Assembly (NCBI GenBank): GCA_018907035.1
Contig: JACCIC010000004.1
Location: 4,732,501-4,796,500 of the forward strand
DNA: 64,000 bases
Origin: Sycobia sp. Sy_11
Taxonomy: Eukaryota > Arthropoda > Insecta > Hymenoptera > Epichrysomallidae
Direction of reading: 5' to 3'
Shown: piece after piece, positions 1-12,480 of the stretch
Layout: every line of letters starts with the position of its first letter
How positions within the stretch are numbered: the stretch's first letter is position 1
Position numbers and translations under genes: made by a program
Notes under the pieces: generated by a model
Told to the model about the DNA's origin: nothing
Databases searched by the model: none
What the model saw: only the letters and a program-made list of their open reading frames with translations

Positions 1-9
1 TCTTCACTA

Positions 10-105
10 CATATTGTATATTATATTGTTATTATATTATATTGTATATTATATTGTAGATAATATTTTATTATATTGTAATGTACTATCCTTTTTCATA
101 ATATA
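10..105. repeat. AT-rich imperfect tandem repeat
   Basis: Imperfect reiterations of TATTATATTG and TATTGTATAT fill the first hundred bases. The repeat carries no coding signal and may continue to the left of the window. Confidence 0.6.
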
Positions 106-230
106 TTCCAGTTAGTATACAGTTATATACTAATATTCCCAAGATGAAAACATTTTACGTGTAATCAAAGCTGAAATTTTCTTACAAATCGAGTGAAAAT
201 CAATTGAATTAATCACAAATTAAGATTGCA

Positions 231-470
231 CTATACTAACAAAGAATTTTTTCACTAATATTTTATTTTCAGATTAGTCTACGGGGGTGACTGTAAACAA
301 GGACAGTCTGACTGTCATTATAATTTTTAATTTTAATTTTAATTTTTATTATTTTTGTGTATTGATGTATTAATGTTAATGCAGATATGTATTGATGTTG
401 TTACGTATTGTTCCCGATTGATTTTATTGGACTGTAAGACCAATGAAAAAATATTATTAATAATGAAATA
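231..470 (+). repeat. Dispersed repeat, copy A, with GACAGTC palindrome
   Basis: This segment matches the reverse complement of 39,830-40,075 over most of its length. Shared parts are a block ending in AGATTAGTCTACGGGGGTGA, the interrupted palindrome GACAGTC-T-GACTGTC (302-316), a TTTTAA-rich tract, and a tail beginning TTGGACTGTAAGACCAAT followed by A-rich sequence. A shorter, more diverged match lies at 56,070-56,165. The conserved ends, variable A/T tract and AATAAA-like tail suggest a retroposed non-autonomous element, but the family is not identified. Confidence 0.75.
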
Positions 471-1235
471 CAATTAAAGTATTGTAATATTCACACTGGA
501 CTTACAAATTTATTTCTAAAAAATCAAAATTTTTTGTTGTTTAATTATTGTGCTTCGAAAGGACTGCACAAAATGCGCTGCAGTCGAGCAAATAAAAGAA
601 AACAAATGGGAGCGATACAAGGATAATTATGGACTGTTTAAATAGTTATTTTAGTTTGCGAATCAGAACATTTATTTATTCTTAGTGCTTTCTTACTAAA
701 TGTATATAAAGTTATGTGCTTGAATTACATATTAAATAGCGACACTGACTCTGCTACAGAAGAAATATACATACGCCAAAGGTTAAGGAATGACAGCTGT
801 TTAGCCTCAAGCTTACTCTCTCCAATGCCCACTGTATCATGCAATGCCTACAATGTCGGTAGTCTGTACAAAAATCAATCTAGTTTTCGCCTTGATAGAA
901 GACTTCGTTTGTCTAGAGGCTATTTGTTTTGATTTTTTCGGACAAATGATTGATGTGACGATTTAAACGTTTTCAAGATCGAGGAAAAGATGCTGAAGAT
1001 GAATTAATCGGACGAGAATATTGGAAAAGTCGGTAATCTTGTTCAATCTAACAATCAACAAGAGGCTTGCAAAAATATTTGTAATGGAGCTTTTTAATGC
1101 GATTAAAAGTGACTCAAACTTATTGCAAAGGGTGACAACATGCGGCGAATTGTGGACGTTTAGGTTCGAGCTAGAAAGTAAATATTTCGAATCGATTTTC
1201 GTAAAAGTAAAATTTTTGTATTATATTATTTTACA
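471..1235. other. AT-rich intergenic stretch, nothing recognised
   Basis: The small open frames here have no recognisable domain and no consistent splice sites. Confidence 0.5.
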
Positions 1236-1690
1236 TAAAGGCAAGAGACGTTGGCCTCACTCGTGCCCCGACATTGCCTCCCCGTTTACGTTCAACAACG
1301 AGGAGCGTCTCGGAGCAATGAGAATCAATCAGCGGCCTCGTTTACCAGATTGGAATCGGCCGCACGGTACGCAATATAATGCTAAGCGCGAGCCGCTTTA
1401 CGGCCGCAGCCCCGCGCCCGTCCCGCTGGCGCGGCTCCAATCTCCGTGACATCAAACGGGCGCTCCTTGAGTGCTGGTCGCGCGGCCGGCTCCGGAGAGC
1501 CGCTGGTTTTCATGGCGAAGGCGCGCGCTGTTTACTTTATTATTTCGCTACGTGTACGCTCGTTGCCCATCGTGAGTTCAGGGAGATTGCTGAAGCCCCG
1601 TTGGGAATCGCTCGCCTTTGATTAGACACGTGTACTGTGGAGTGGATCGCGCGTCTCTTCTTCCGTTACTCTACAATCGCGAGGAGGGTG
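1236..1690. promoter_or_regulatory. CpG-rich island 1
   Basis: The base composition changes abruptly from AT-rich to GC- and CpG-rich, with GCGCGCGCT-, CGCGGCC- and GCCGC-like words. Overlapping open frames occur on the plus strand but lack recognisable domains and read as by-products of GC content. In compact insect genomes such islands often mark promoters, first untranslated exons or conserved enhancers. Which of these applies cannot be told here. Confidence 0.4.
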
Positions 1691-3779
1691 GCGAACCGAA
1701 AGTAAATAAACGTTTTTTTTTTTAATTTAAGAATAATGTTTTAGATATGGGAAAAATTTTAATATAAGCAAAATAGGGAACTAAATATAGTTGCCATTGA
1801 TAGTTTATTATAAAGTAATAAAATTTACTCATCAGGTTCTGTTATTATGCATAATAATTATTAATTAATTTGTTGTCTACTCTTTGTTTAGATGATACCT
1901 TTGCGATATAACATTCTATTTACTCTGTTGGGTTTTCTGCAGTATCACAGAAGATTAACATGTTTGAATTTATGACATGTTGAATTAGCATAAACATTTT
2001 AATTAAGCACATGTACAGCATAATATATAAATGAACTACATTTATTTTTAAGAAAAATGTAAGATTATTCTATGAACAATCTGCACTATCATCTATACAC
2101 TTTTATCATGTATATTTGTCTCCATTTGATGGCGCCCTCTTAGATTCAGTAGACATTTTCTTTACAAAGATTGCCCTTAGGCGTAGCTAAGGAGAGCTAT
2201 ATCGATGTATACACGCGCACGCACGTGTGTGTGTGTGTGTGTGTGTGTTAGCAAAAAACATAAATGCAGCATAAAAATTTGCGATAAAAGGTCGTATCTA
2301 ATTGTAAATAATGTTTAGCGAATGCCATCTCAGGCAGATATGCGCAAAAAATAAAACAAATAAAAAGCGTCAAGAATAAATTGATCGATGTTAAAATTAC
2401 ATCAAAAAGTACTCCCATCCTCTCCCGCCAGAGCGTAACAGGCCCATTAGCTCGTAAATAATCGAATGTGTCATAAAGGCTGTTTATTACTCTATACGAT
2501 CGACCAAGTCCGAACAGCAGCAGCCAGTTGTCAGGGATTGTACGCCTTCGCGGCAATGAAATACCAGCACCAACTTATCGCACGGTTAGTTCCGGAATGA
2601 CATAGAGATATTTATGCCTGCCGATACACATGAAAATAATAATCGTCGGTGGACGATGCCCCGTCGTAGGGTAGACGTTTACTGCAATTCCGGCATGATC
2701 ATGAATGTATAACAGCAGACAAAATTTCTGCTCGAAAACGTATATATCTGACACTCATGTAGCATATACATGTGCGTTTATATATACATGTATCATATAT
2801 CTGCACGTGGGCGTGTGTATGATATATATATATATGTACATGCAAGGGCTTTGTCGACATCGTTAAGAACCGGTTTGTCCATATTATTTGTGTAGAAAAA
2901 CGTTATTTTATTCAAAATTGCCAAGATTTTATAAGGGAAATGCATCAGCGAAAAGGTTTCAATGTTGTAAGTAGGGTAAACCAGTTGAAGTACATCCGAT
3001 TCTATTTATGACGTACATTCTTTATAATGATAGTGATCAGGTATTTCCCATTGCATCCCAAACATATATGAATAAAGTCTGACAATTACGTATCTTGCGT
3101 CGATGACGAATATGGGGCCCAGATATTCACTTGATAGGATATGTGTATAATGAAGTACGGATTTCGATCGAAGATTTATATTTTTCAATCACCAAACAAA
3201 ACATGTTTGCGCCAAAGCAATCTACAAATGACGCTTACAATCGTATCTAGAATTATAAAGTTGGCATAACATTTGCAAAGAACTGAGATACCCACATGCA
3301 ATATCAGTAAAAAATCAGGGATTGGCAATGTTCTCAAGATCTTCGATCATCATATACGTATTACATGACTATAGAATGGCACACCGAAAAGTGCCTTTGG
3401 CTAGCATAGTTTTGCTAATTAAAAAGGAAATTCTTTTACAATCGTAAAAGTCAATTTATTTTTATAAAATTCAACATATATTACTGTTTCATAAATAATA
3501 TTCATTTTTATCATCTTACCTAAAATTTTAATTTTTTTTTTCAATTAATTTACAGACATGGATATCTAGAGATATTTCAGACATTAATTTTTAATTCTGC
3601 TTCTGTTGCGATGGTTGATTCAGTAACAATAAATAACATTGAATAAAATGAGGATTGAATATCTTTCCTTCACATACACATATGTTCCTATATTAAACTT
3701 TACTTGCCAAAAGTACTTGCAAAGGAATTAACGTTTTCCATTCTAGAAATTCGGCGTGCAAACTGGAACTGGAAACTCT
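1691..3779. other. Intergenic stretch, no gene recognised
   Basis: AT-rich sequence with a (GT)n microsatellite near 2,225, a mixed-composition patch at 2,400-2,760, and short AT runs around 2,740-2,840. Open frames at 2,248-2,556 and 3,006-3,188 on the minus strand show no domain I recognise. Confidence 0.45.
2225..2248. repeat. (GT)12 microsatellite
   Basis: Perfect GT dinucleotide run, preceded by CACGCGCACGCAC-like mixed CA/CG sequence. Confidence 0.9.
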
Positions 3780-4290
3780 CGTATACAGCGTGCTCAACCG
3801 ACATCCCCTAATTTTCGCGAATGCCATCAGCGCCTCGCGTGGGAGAGGGGGGGGGGAGAGGCGCTCGCGCCATACCCAGTTCGCAATTCGTCTCCGGCGG
3901 CGGCGGCAGCGCCTCGGTCGTTTAAGCACGCTCGTAATTTTACGGTCAGCCGTAATCGTTTCGCGCGCTCTCCCGCCCGCGAAATTATTACTGCCCCCGG
4001 AGTTCGCAAAATTATCCCGGGGTCGCTCTTTATGGCAGTTGGGCTTTATTAGCTGCCGTTACGTGCGCTGCGACACGCAACCGCCCCTCTTGCCGCGCAG
4101 AGGGGCGGGGGTAGCGGACGGCATCGACGCGTCTCTCTACATAGGGCCGTCTACTCGGGGTGGAGGCGCGCCGCGCAGGAATGCCGAGAGTCTCCCGCAG
4201 AAACCCCGCGAGGCTCTTTGTAAAAAGTGATGAAATCACCCTATGCTAATTGGGTGCATCGTGCCGGGGATGCTTTTATCGGCCGAGTTT
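3780..4290. promoter_or_regulatory. CpG-rich island 2
   Basis: GC-rich block with a G10 run, GCGGCGGCGG trinucleotides and many CpGs. Open frames exist in several overlapping registers on both strands with arginine- and proline-rich translations, which is typical of non-coding GC-rich DNA. It ends sharply before AT-rich DNA at about 4,290. Confidence 0.4.
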
Positions 4291-4417
4291 TTTCCTTGTC
4301 TTTATGGAATTAAAAAAGAAATGGGTGGACGAGAATTACAGTATCGTCGTTTTCTGAGCACATATATTTATAATTTAAATCTTAAATTATGTTTTTTTTA
4401 TCTGGACTGTTGTTAAC

Positions 4418-4466
4418 TAAGTCACTAATGAGACGTCGATGCGGCTTGAAACGTTGGATGAAGCAG
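4418..4466 (+). ncRNA. Degenerate hammerhead-like motif
   Basis: The order is CTAATGA, then GACGTCGATGCGGCTT, then GAAACGTTGGA. It matches the better-preserved copy at 40,110-40,160 on the minus strand (CTGATGA, stem, GAAACGTTGGA), with a G-to-A change in the first core block. If it is a hammerhead relic it should be inactive. I could not place the cleavage triplet with confidence. Confidence 0.3.
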
Positions 4467-5540
4467 CGGATACATAATTCAGTAACTCTGATAGTGATGA
4501 CAGTCAGGTAGAACGTCATTACGACTGATCAACTTATTGATTCATTAAAAATTATTGTTATTAAAAATATAATAAACTATTATACTTGTTGTGCTCAATT
4601 TCAGTTTGGTTATGCGAATTTTTTATTAATATCGAATTCTTTATTATCTATTTCAGTCTAAGCTTATTAATGAGAAAGCTTATTACTTTCGTATAATCTC
4701 GATTTGTATAGTAATTATAAAATATATTATTAAAAAACTGATTATACATTATTATTATATATATAAACAAATATTACCATTATATTGCGATGTATGTTAT
4801 AAGAAAATAGTTTGAATTTCAATAACAATTTAGTAACTAATGAGTACAAATATAAATCACATCCGCACAAAATTATATGAAACAGTACAGAAAGTACGAT
4901 TTTAATTTGTTGGAATTTCATATTAAAATAAGATCTGATACTTTTAAATGATCCGTACTTCAGGATATTGATCGTCCTCAACATCATCTTTTTATTAAAA
5001 TATGATTAAAAGTATTTACTTTCAAATGTTCTAAATTTTTTTTACCTTAAATATGGATTTCTTAGCGTGGAATTTTTAAAATGCACATTTACATTACATT
5101 TACTATCATTCATTACATCATTATTTTCATATTAATTTTTTGGTTTGTATATTAATGATTCTCATTTCATACAATAGAATTGTTGAATTTAATTCGTTTG
5201 GTTAGAATTGATGTAATTTGAATGTTCACCAAAGTAAAAATGTACATAATATAATCAAAAACTATTTGAAAATATAACTGATATAATTCCTATGCTTGAA
5301 CTCATAAAAATAAAATTTGGTTTAAATATATATATGCGCACACGCGAGTGTGTGTATGTATGTGAAAGCAATTGTGTTGTAGCAATCGTGTGTATGTCTC
5401 TATGATCAGCTGTATCTATGAGCAGATAGGTAGGAACGAGTGAGACGGTGGAAAAGAGAGGTATAGAGTGAATGTGCGCTGATGTGCTTATAAGCAACCC
5501 CTACTAATGTCAACTAATCCCCGTTAATTCCCTTGGGTTT

Positions 5541-5544
<4 letters not shown>

Positions 5545-5585
<41 letters not shown>
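5545..5585. repeat. (TC)20 microsatellite
   Basis: Uninterrupted TC dinucleotide run. Confidence 0.9.
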
Positions 5586-5588
<3 letters not shown>

Positions 5589-5995
5589 AGGTGATCATAT
5601 GTCAAATATGATTATATAGGATTTCCAAAAGTATGAAAAACTTTCAATAAAAATTCATAATAATTGAAAAAGGGTTACAATCAACAATGAGTAGATTTAT
5701 CCAAGTTCATTGTATTCTTGAACATAAATCAGATGTTAAGAATCCCTATTAAAATAATTTCAGTTTTAAGTTAATTTTTTTTAACGCAAACCTAGATTTT
5801 GTTATAATTTTATTTATTTCGTTGCTTTAACTAAATAGATATGTATTACAAAATAATATGTAATATTCTATTATTTTTAAAAAAATTTAAGCAGATGAAA
5901 CAAAATGATTCATTCAAAATATGTTAATTAATACTGGCTGTCAAATATCAATATTTAGAAGATATAATTTCACTAAATATGTTGTTTCTTTCAGA

Positions 5996-6081
5996 CAAAG
6001 AATTTTCCTTTCAATGAATTTTGTTTCTGTGCGTTCCAGCGAAAAGTGCAGGATTTGATTGGGACATATTTTTGACATGAA
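5996..6081 (+). other. Exon-like segment bounded by good splice sites
   Basis: A pyrimidine-rich acceptor (GTTTCTTTCAG) precedes 86 bases that end with ATGAAG before a consensus donor, GTACGTGAG. An ATG placed just before the donor would fit a 5' exon holding the first two codons of a larger gene. No downstream exon was identified, so this is only a candidate. Confidence 0.2.
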
Positions 6082-8341
6082 GGTACGTGAGTTCCTTCAT
6101 CTTTTGATACTAATCATTTAGGATTAACATAATGTTTCATGAAAATAATCTGTATGAAATATTTCTTAACTTTTCCATTCGTCAATAACATCAATAATTC
6201 AGGCTATTTTTTAATAATCTCAAAAAATGGAAAAAATTTTAAAAAATATATCAAATAACAGTTGTAGATCTCATCAGAATACATTTATTCTCTACAAGCA
6301 GCATTTCACGACAAAGATTTCTTTAAAGATACTTGTATTAAATACTTGTGGGACGGTTTAGGGATATTAAGATGGAATTGTTTTTCTTAGGAGGATGCTA
6401 GTTATATCATTTTTTATATTAAAAATATTACAATGTATCTCTAATGATAATTTGAAGGATATCTTGATATTTTCTGGACAATATATTTCATATCAAAAAC
6501 AGAGTGAAAATCATAACAATAAATAATTTCTTATAAAATTACTCGAATATCAACATACTTTATTGTAATATTATCTCGAATATTAAGTACAGAAGTCTGT
6601 AGAAATATAGAACTAAAATTGAAACTATATTATTAACTACAGAAAGCCTTGTTACTGAATTTTCAATAAAAATATAAACTATTCATTAGCCATGAATACT
6701 TAATGATAATTATTTTCATCAAACGAGATTATTAATTTTTTTATGGAACTTTATATGAAAGATTGGATAGTGAAAACCCGTAAAAGAATTTAGTATTCCT
6801 GAAAACATGTATTGATAACATTAACGTTTTGTTAAAATTATGTGATAATATGCAGTAAAATACAATTAGAAAATTAATTCTAAATTATATTTTTATAATA
6901 TATTTTACAATTGCATTTAAAATTTTACTGTATATTTTTACTTAAGTGAAAATGAAGAAATATTCTGAGAAGGAATATTAAATAGTCAACGCCTCTTTGC
7001 TAACTTCGCTAAGTACACTCGGCACCTATTTGCATCCCGAGAAACTTTTTACGAGTTCTGCCTTATATGAGCCGTAAAAAGCGAATGAGTTTATTTTCTT
7101 GAAATATTTTACTTGACACAATTCACTTATCAACTCATCTTAATTTTTTCGGATGCTTTGTATACAAATTGAACTGTCTAGGCTGATTACAATTTATGAA
7201 AAAAAATTATAATTCTACTGCGTACAATTAAAGAACTTTAATTTTCTCTTTGAGAACTAGATAGAAATTATAAAAAGTAACAAGATATCAAAATTTTGTT
7301 GTATAAGTTGTGTAAATATATAAACTACATTAATCTTATTATATACGGTTTATTAAGCAGAAACATAGAAAAATTTTAGATTGTATTCCCGATTATATAC
7401 GTTCAAAGTAAATTTTCAACCATTTAAAAATCTACTTCTAAAAATGTCATTGGAACGGCATCGTGGCTGTAACACAATTTTGCACTAAATTTAGTATATT
7501 AAATAATTCAAATTAAAATTTTTTTAAAGAAATTGTTTTAAATAAATTTTTTTAAACATGTAATTTTTCATATAGACTATTCATTTTAATCAATATTTGT
7601 TAATTTATTATTTGAATAGATTTAGATTTGATTTGATTAAGATTTAGATTTACGTGAATAGACCGCTGCAAAGTATCAATTCAAATTCAAGGCAAGCCTA
7701 TAATATAAATTCAATACTTTTTGTTCGGACTAGAAAATGTTTATATTTTTATCTTAATTAATTTTTAAGGTCTTATTATGGTCTGTAACTTATACATTCA
7801 TTTAATGAGCTGTGATTGATTAAATCCAAGGTGCTTTAACACAAGTTAAGAAAAAGAAAACTTAAAGCTTCATTAATAAATATTACATTATACGAAGTAT
7901 AATTTATGCCTACTAACTAATATTCAATGAAAATACAAATACATTTAATACACATTAATTTTAATTTAACAACCTTTAAACGATTAAATAAGGTATCCTT
8001 AATTAAGATAATATTGTTACAATAATCGTTTTTGTATATCAGTTTTTATTAATTTTTCCGTTGTGTAAGCAAAATGAGTAAATTAAGAGTAGCATCTTCA
8101 AACAGCTTCTGAATGCGTGAAATTAAAATATTTACTTTTATGACAATAGATGTAATTTCGCCATTATTGATAGATACAAAGAAAGGAAAACTATATATTT
8201 CCTAATATATTTTGCTTTTCTCATAAATTTAGCTGTGAATGTTGTTTTTTTTTTCTAAATCGCAAGTTAGCTGTAAGTAAACCACTCATTTATCCCGACA
8301 TAATTGAATCAAATATTTTGAGCAGGGCTCCGTCTCAAGTC

Positions 8342-8359
8342 TATATATATATATATATA
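8342..8359. repeat. Short (TA)9 run
   Basis: Perfect alternating TA, 18 bases, just upstream of a CpG-rich island. Confidence 0.8.
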
Positions 8360-8459
8360 CATACTTATTATAGAGCAGCGTCGTTAAAACTTCGCGTCGT
8401 TTCATAATTTAGGATGAAAATCGAAATTGCCCGACTATATAAAATTCATACACAGTCTG

Positions 8460-8880
8460 AGTAGCCTCTATATCCACAGCGCTCGTCTGAACCAGCCGCG
8501 ACGCGGCTTTGAAAGGCCGGCAGCAGGTCGCGCGTTTAAACAGGAAGGCGCGGGCATCTCTATATAGAAGCAGCCGAGCGAGATCGAATTATCCTGCATA
8601 ATAAAATTACTGTCCCTCGAAGCGCGTTGCCTGGCTAAATAGGGCGGGAAGCCGAAATCTTTTTTGCCCAGATTTCGGGAGTAGACAGGAGGCCGGTGAG
8701 TCGCACGAGGGTGGCAGCAATTTTCAAAATGGCTTTGCAATTGCCTCCGACTGCATCCAATTCTGTCGAATGGGATTTGGCGAGTGTGCTTTGAACCCAA
8801 GCTCGCGCACCTAATGCGAAAGCGGGGCTTTCGTCCTTTTTTTTTACGGGGCTAATGACTATGGCTCTTCCCATGGTACT
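8460..8880. promoter_or_regulatory. CpG-rich island 3
   Basis: GC-rich block inside very AT-rich flanks, with embedded AT-rich words such as CATAATAAAATTA that could be homeodomain-type sites. The minus strand has a 110-codon open frame (8,468-8,800) that resembles no family I know and is overlapped by another frame. A conserved regulatory element is as likely as an untranslated exon. Confidence 0.35.
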
Positions 8881-9582
8881 TTTTAAAACGGGAAATGAAT
8901 TTAATTGAAACTGACGGACAGCAAGTTCATAAAAAGACCTACTGATTTATTAAACAATCGTTATATATGATTCTTGATTACTGTCACAAAACTATTTCAA
9001 ATATTTGCAGTCCAACAGTACTGAGGATTCGTTAATTTAAAAAATTTATATTTAGAGTTAATAAATTATAAGAAGTATTCTAATAATATTGTTACTTTCA
9101 CTCCATATAGTAAGACAGACATGCGATTTCTTTTACGATTCATTATTCTATTGGAATATACCAATGGTAACATAAGTAATCAGATTAAATTATAATAAGA
9201 AAATGTATAAATAATATCATTAATTATCAAATGTGACTTATAAGTACAAGCATTAGCATTTAGTTTTTTAATATTATATATAAGTAATATATAAGTATAT
9301 ATATATAACAATATATAAGTCGTTTTTAAATATAATTGTTTAATTAAATAGCAATATTAATTGGCAATTTCTTTTAATTTTTAGTATCGATATACTTGTC
9401 ATAATTTAACAATATTTATTATAAATTATACTTTTACATTAATTACTTATCTTTACGTAAATATATTAAAATCATAAATTTACTGAGAACTTTAAATTTA
9501 AACTTTTGTTTAATTAACCATTCTCACACTAATTATACGTTATAATTAGTTATTAATGAAGTTATTCTAGGTATACTATATG

Positions 9583-9586
<4 letters not shown>

Positions 9587-9630
<44 letters not shown>
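9587..9630. repeat. (TA)n microsatellite
   Basis: About 22 perfect TA units followed by TGTATATATGTATATA. Confidence 0.9.
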
Positions 9631-9643
<13 letters not shown>

Positions 9644-10764
9644 ATACAAGAACACCTTTCTTACTTCGCAACTTAGTTCCCTATTACGAGCAAAGGGGAT
9701 CACTCAGAAGTATAAGGAAGTTGTAACTGCCAAACCCTTAGTAGTTGAAGCTTGGTAGTCTCCCTCCCTACGTAAAATTCAATAGTCTACCCTTCTAGCA
9801 TCGACAAGTACGGAACAGCAGGTGGCCTTTTACGGGTTTCGTACATTCAGTGTCGCTCCGCAGTGAAAAATAATTACAGGAATTAATAAAGAGCTTTGTT
9901 AAATAAATACATAAATATAATAATAATTCGATTTCTTGTAATCTAAGAAACGTTTCTTGAATGATTAACATGGAAAAATTGCAAGGCGATGATATTTTAT
10001 AGATATTGTCTAAAAGATATATTTCTGAATTAATTTTTAATGCTTCGAAATTAGCTTTGATATTCTGTAGGTATCGTATCAGATAATTAAATTATTTGTT
10101 AATGCATCAAATTAGTTATATTACATTAGTACTAAATAAAGGATCCGTAGAACAAAAATGTCTAATATTTTTATTTTTTTATCTTGATGATCCAGCTTTA
10201 CTTCTTCAGAAACAGTATTTAAATGTAGATATGCAGACATTTTTTCACATATGCCGAATTACGTAGGCTTAACGCAAATTTCATATGAAATTCAGTTACG
10301 GTACTTTTAAGAGCATCGGCTAGTGAGACATCCTTATTTAATATCCTGTGTATTTACTTTATTAAAATGATAAGTAAATGGAAAAATTGAATTTTATTTC
10401 TCACCTTCTTGTTTTGTATAGAATATATAGTTCTTTATATAATATTTATTATATATAGAATATATAATTATTTATCTAATTTTGAAGCTGAATACAAGTG
10501 AATCTAAAAAGTAGTTATAATATTTGAAATAATAATTATGTTTATAGTAAAATTTTATATAAAAAGTTTTTAAAGTCAATTTACATTTTAAATAAAAAAT
10601 AAGAAAAAGTAAGTGAAACAAAGTTATCTATATTTTTTACTTATTTTCTAATACTTATTTTACATTTATCATAAATTCGAGAATTCGTTTTACTTAAGGA
10701 CTATGCATGCATTTTCTAAAATACATTTTTCCATGATTACATTTTAAAAAGTTAGAAAAACATA

Positions 10765-10840
10765 GGAAATAAGCTCATTGGTTAAGACTTCAAAAAGGTA
10801 CCTTTTTATTAGAAAACCTCTGAGTTTCTAATCCAACGTT
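10765..10840 (+). repeat. tRNA-like SINE relic
   Basis: AAGCTCATTGGTTAAGA resembles a tRNA A box and D arm. GAGTTTCTAATCC, about 50 bases downstream, resembles a degenerate B box (GGTTCGAATCC). The acceptor stem does not pair, so this is not a functional tRNA gene. A decayed tRNA-derived SINE head is the best reading. Confidence 0.35.
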
Positions 10841-11735
10841 TTGATCAGAGTTGTTAACACGATATTTTAATTCTCACATTAACATCGCGTTTACATTTTA
10901 TATCGCCAAATTCTAATTAATTTATGCAATTAGAAAGATAGTCCGAGTATGAAACCGAAGACTCAAAAATCCCTCTCGCATTTTTTTAGCTTAACTTCCT
11001 GCTTAGCATTCTCAATACCGACAACTAATATTAATATTTATAAATGAACAATATAAATTAATATTCAATAATCACAGTTTAATATTTTATAATTTATTTC
11101 CGTAATTAGGTTTTTCATTCAAATGTTTTTGTTCATTGTTAGATGTGTGAAGAGATTATTATTTTTGTATTGATTAGTTAGTTGAATAACTTATTTATAT
11201 ACTTGCATCAAAACATTGAGCAAAACCATCGTCTTCAAATTTGAGTTAATTGGAATCCTTCGGTCAGCGAATTTGGATTTTCTACGGACTTAGGGGTTAG
11301 AGCTTCAAATCGCGTGAATTTCAATAAGTATAAAGTATTTAATATTTATCAGACATTTCAAATGCTCTTTTTTATTTCCTAATTTAAAGATGATATGGCT
11401 CGTTAAAGGATATCCACAGCTTAAATACGATAAATTGCTCTATCGCGAACGAATATATTAATCCATAAATTCTTCGGGCTTTCGAACAAAAAAATAACGC
11501 CATACTCATTATGCCTCCGATTTATACTTTTCAGAGATTAATAGAACTCTAGAACTAACCAATTATGAGATCCGGTACTATACAAAACAAAAAAAAAAAC
11601 AAAAAACAAAAATAATAACCAACGCCATAGTTAAATTCATATATTAAATTCAACGATGAAGTGAAAGTGAAGACATAACGCTCGCGCTTTCCATGTACTA
11701 TATATACGTAGCTGTACACGTTCATTTAATACATT

Positions 11736-12480
11736 TGAATGCTAATACGCGTCTTTAAGACCATCCGGATTAATTATAATCGCGCGCGAACATTCTCTCC
11801 CCGCCGGATAAAACAGCGTGCCGTTCGGGGCATCGAGGGAAAAGGCCCGCGGGGTGTTACATACGCGCGAACGGGTACGCGAGGCGAGCAAGGAGAGAGG
11901 GAGGGGGGGGGAGACTTCTCGCACCGCCCCGCTTGCACATCCGATGCAAATGAGGAGAGATATTAGAAGCTGTCGGCGGGGAAGGGGGGCATCGGTTATG
12001 CAAACCAGTGGCGAGGTCCCTGGCTTCCATCCCGCACACCTTCGCCCCGACGAGCGGCAAAGTGAACAAGAGTACATCGTTTCACCCCCGTCTATCTCTC
12101 TCCCTCTCTCTATCTCTCTTCTTCGCGCGGCTGGCTCTCGTTTATAACCTAGCGGTTGCCGCACCGGGCATTCGGGGACGGACCGCGGCAAGTTATACCA
12201 AGTCGGAAAGTTCGCCCGGGCGCGGCAAGTCTCGCGGAAGGAGGTGCCAAACGAGAGTTGGCGCGCGCCCGTCTCTTTCTCTGCGCTGCTCTTTCTAGGC
12301 AGCCACCCCCTCCCCCTCCCCGTCTAGCTCACGTTGTAGGACCTGAGCTGCTCCTTGACTTGTAAATTTTGGGGCGAAAGTTAACCCTCGGTGGGCGGCG
12401 CGATGCTGGCTCCGTGTGTGTATCGAGAGAGAGGGAGAGAGAGAGAGAGAGAGAGAGATCAGAAAACCGAAAGATACCCG
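11736..12480. promoter_or_regulatory. CpG-rich island 4
   Basis: The largest GC-rich island on the left side, containing CGCGCG words, pyrimidine-rich TCTCTC and CCCCTCCCC stretches and, at its right edge, a (GA)n run. Several overlapping open frames on both strands have low-complexity translations. The composition resembles a promoter plus 5' untranslated exon, but no downstream coding exon was found within the window. Confidence 0.4.
12425..12458. repeat. (GA)n microsatellite
   Basis: GA run with one interruption (GGGA) at the edge of CpG island 4. Confidence 0.85.

Larger units (their letters stand above)
4467..8459. other. Long AT-rich intergenic or intronic stretch
   Basis: No OBP-, protease- or transposon-like exon was found here. 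It contains a (TC)n run at 5,545-5,585, a purine-rich patch (minus-strand CT) at 5,340-5,480, and one exon-like segment at 5,996-6,081. The rest is AT-rich and unremarkable. Confidence 0.45.
8881..11735. other. AT-rich stretch with one mixed-composition patch
   Basis: No gene recognised. A balanced-composition patch at 9,655-9,870 stands out next to a (TA)n run and may be an old repeat. Two tRNA-like relics are possible, at 10,765-10,840 and, more weakly, 11,255-11,315. An A-rich AAAAC run lies near 11,585. Confidence 0.4.

Noticed and set aside
3756..4239. Overlapping 60-146 codon frames on both strands in CpG island 2
   Set aside because: Frames in every register with Arg/Pro/Ala-rich translations are expected in GC-rich non-coding DNA; no domain or splice logic.
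8468..8874. Minus-strand 110- and 79-codon frames in CpG island 3
   Set aside because: No recognised family and they overlap in different registers; not enough for a gene call.
11739..12365. Seven overlapping open frames in CpG island 4
   Set aside because: Mutually overlapping, low-complexity, no homologous motif; treated as composition artefacts.
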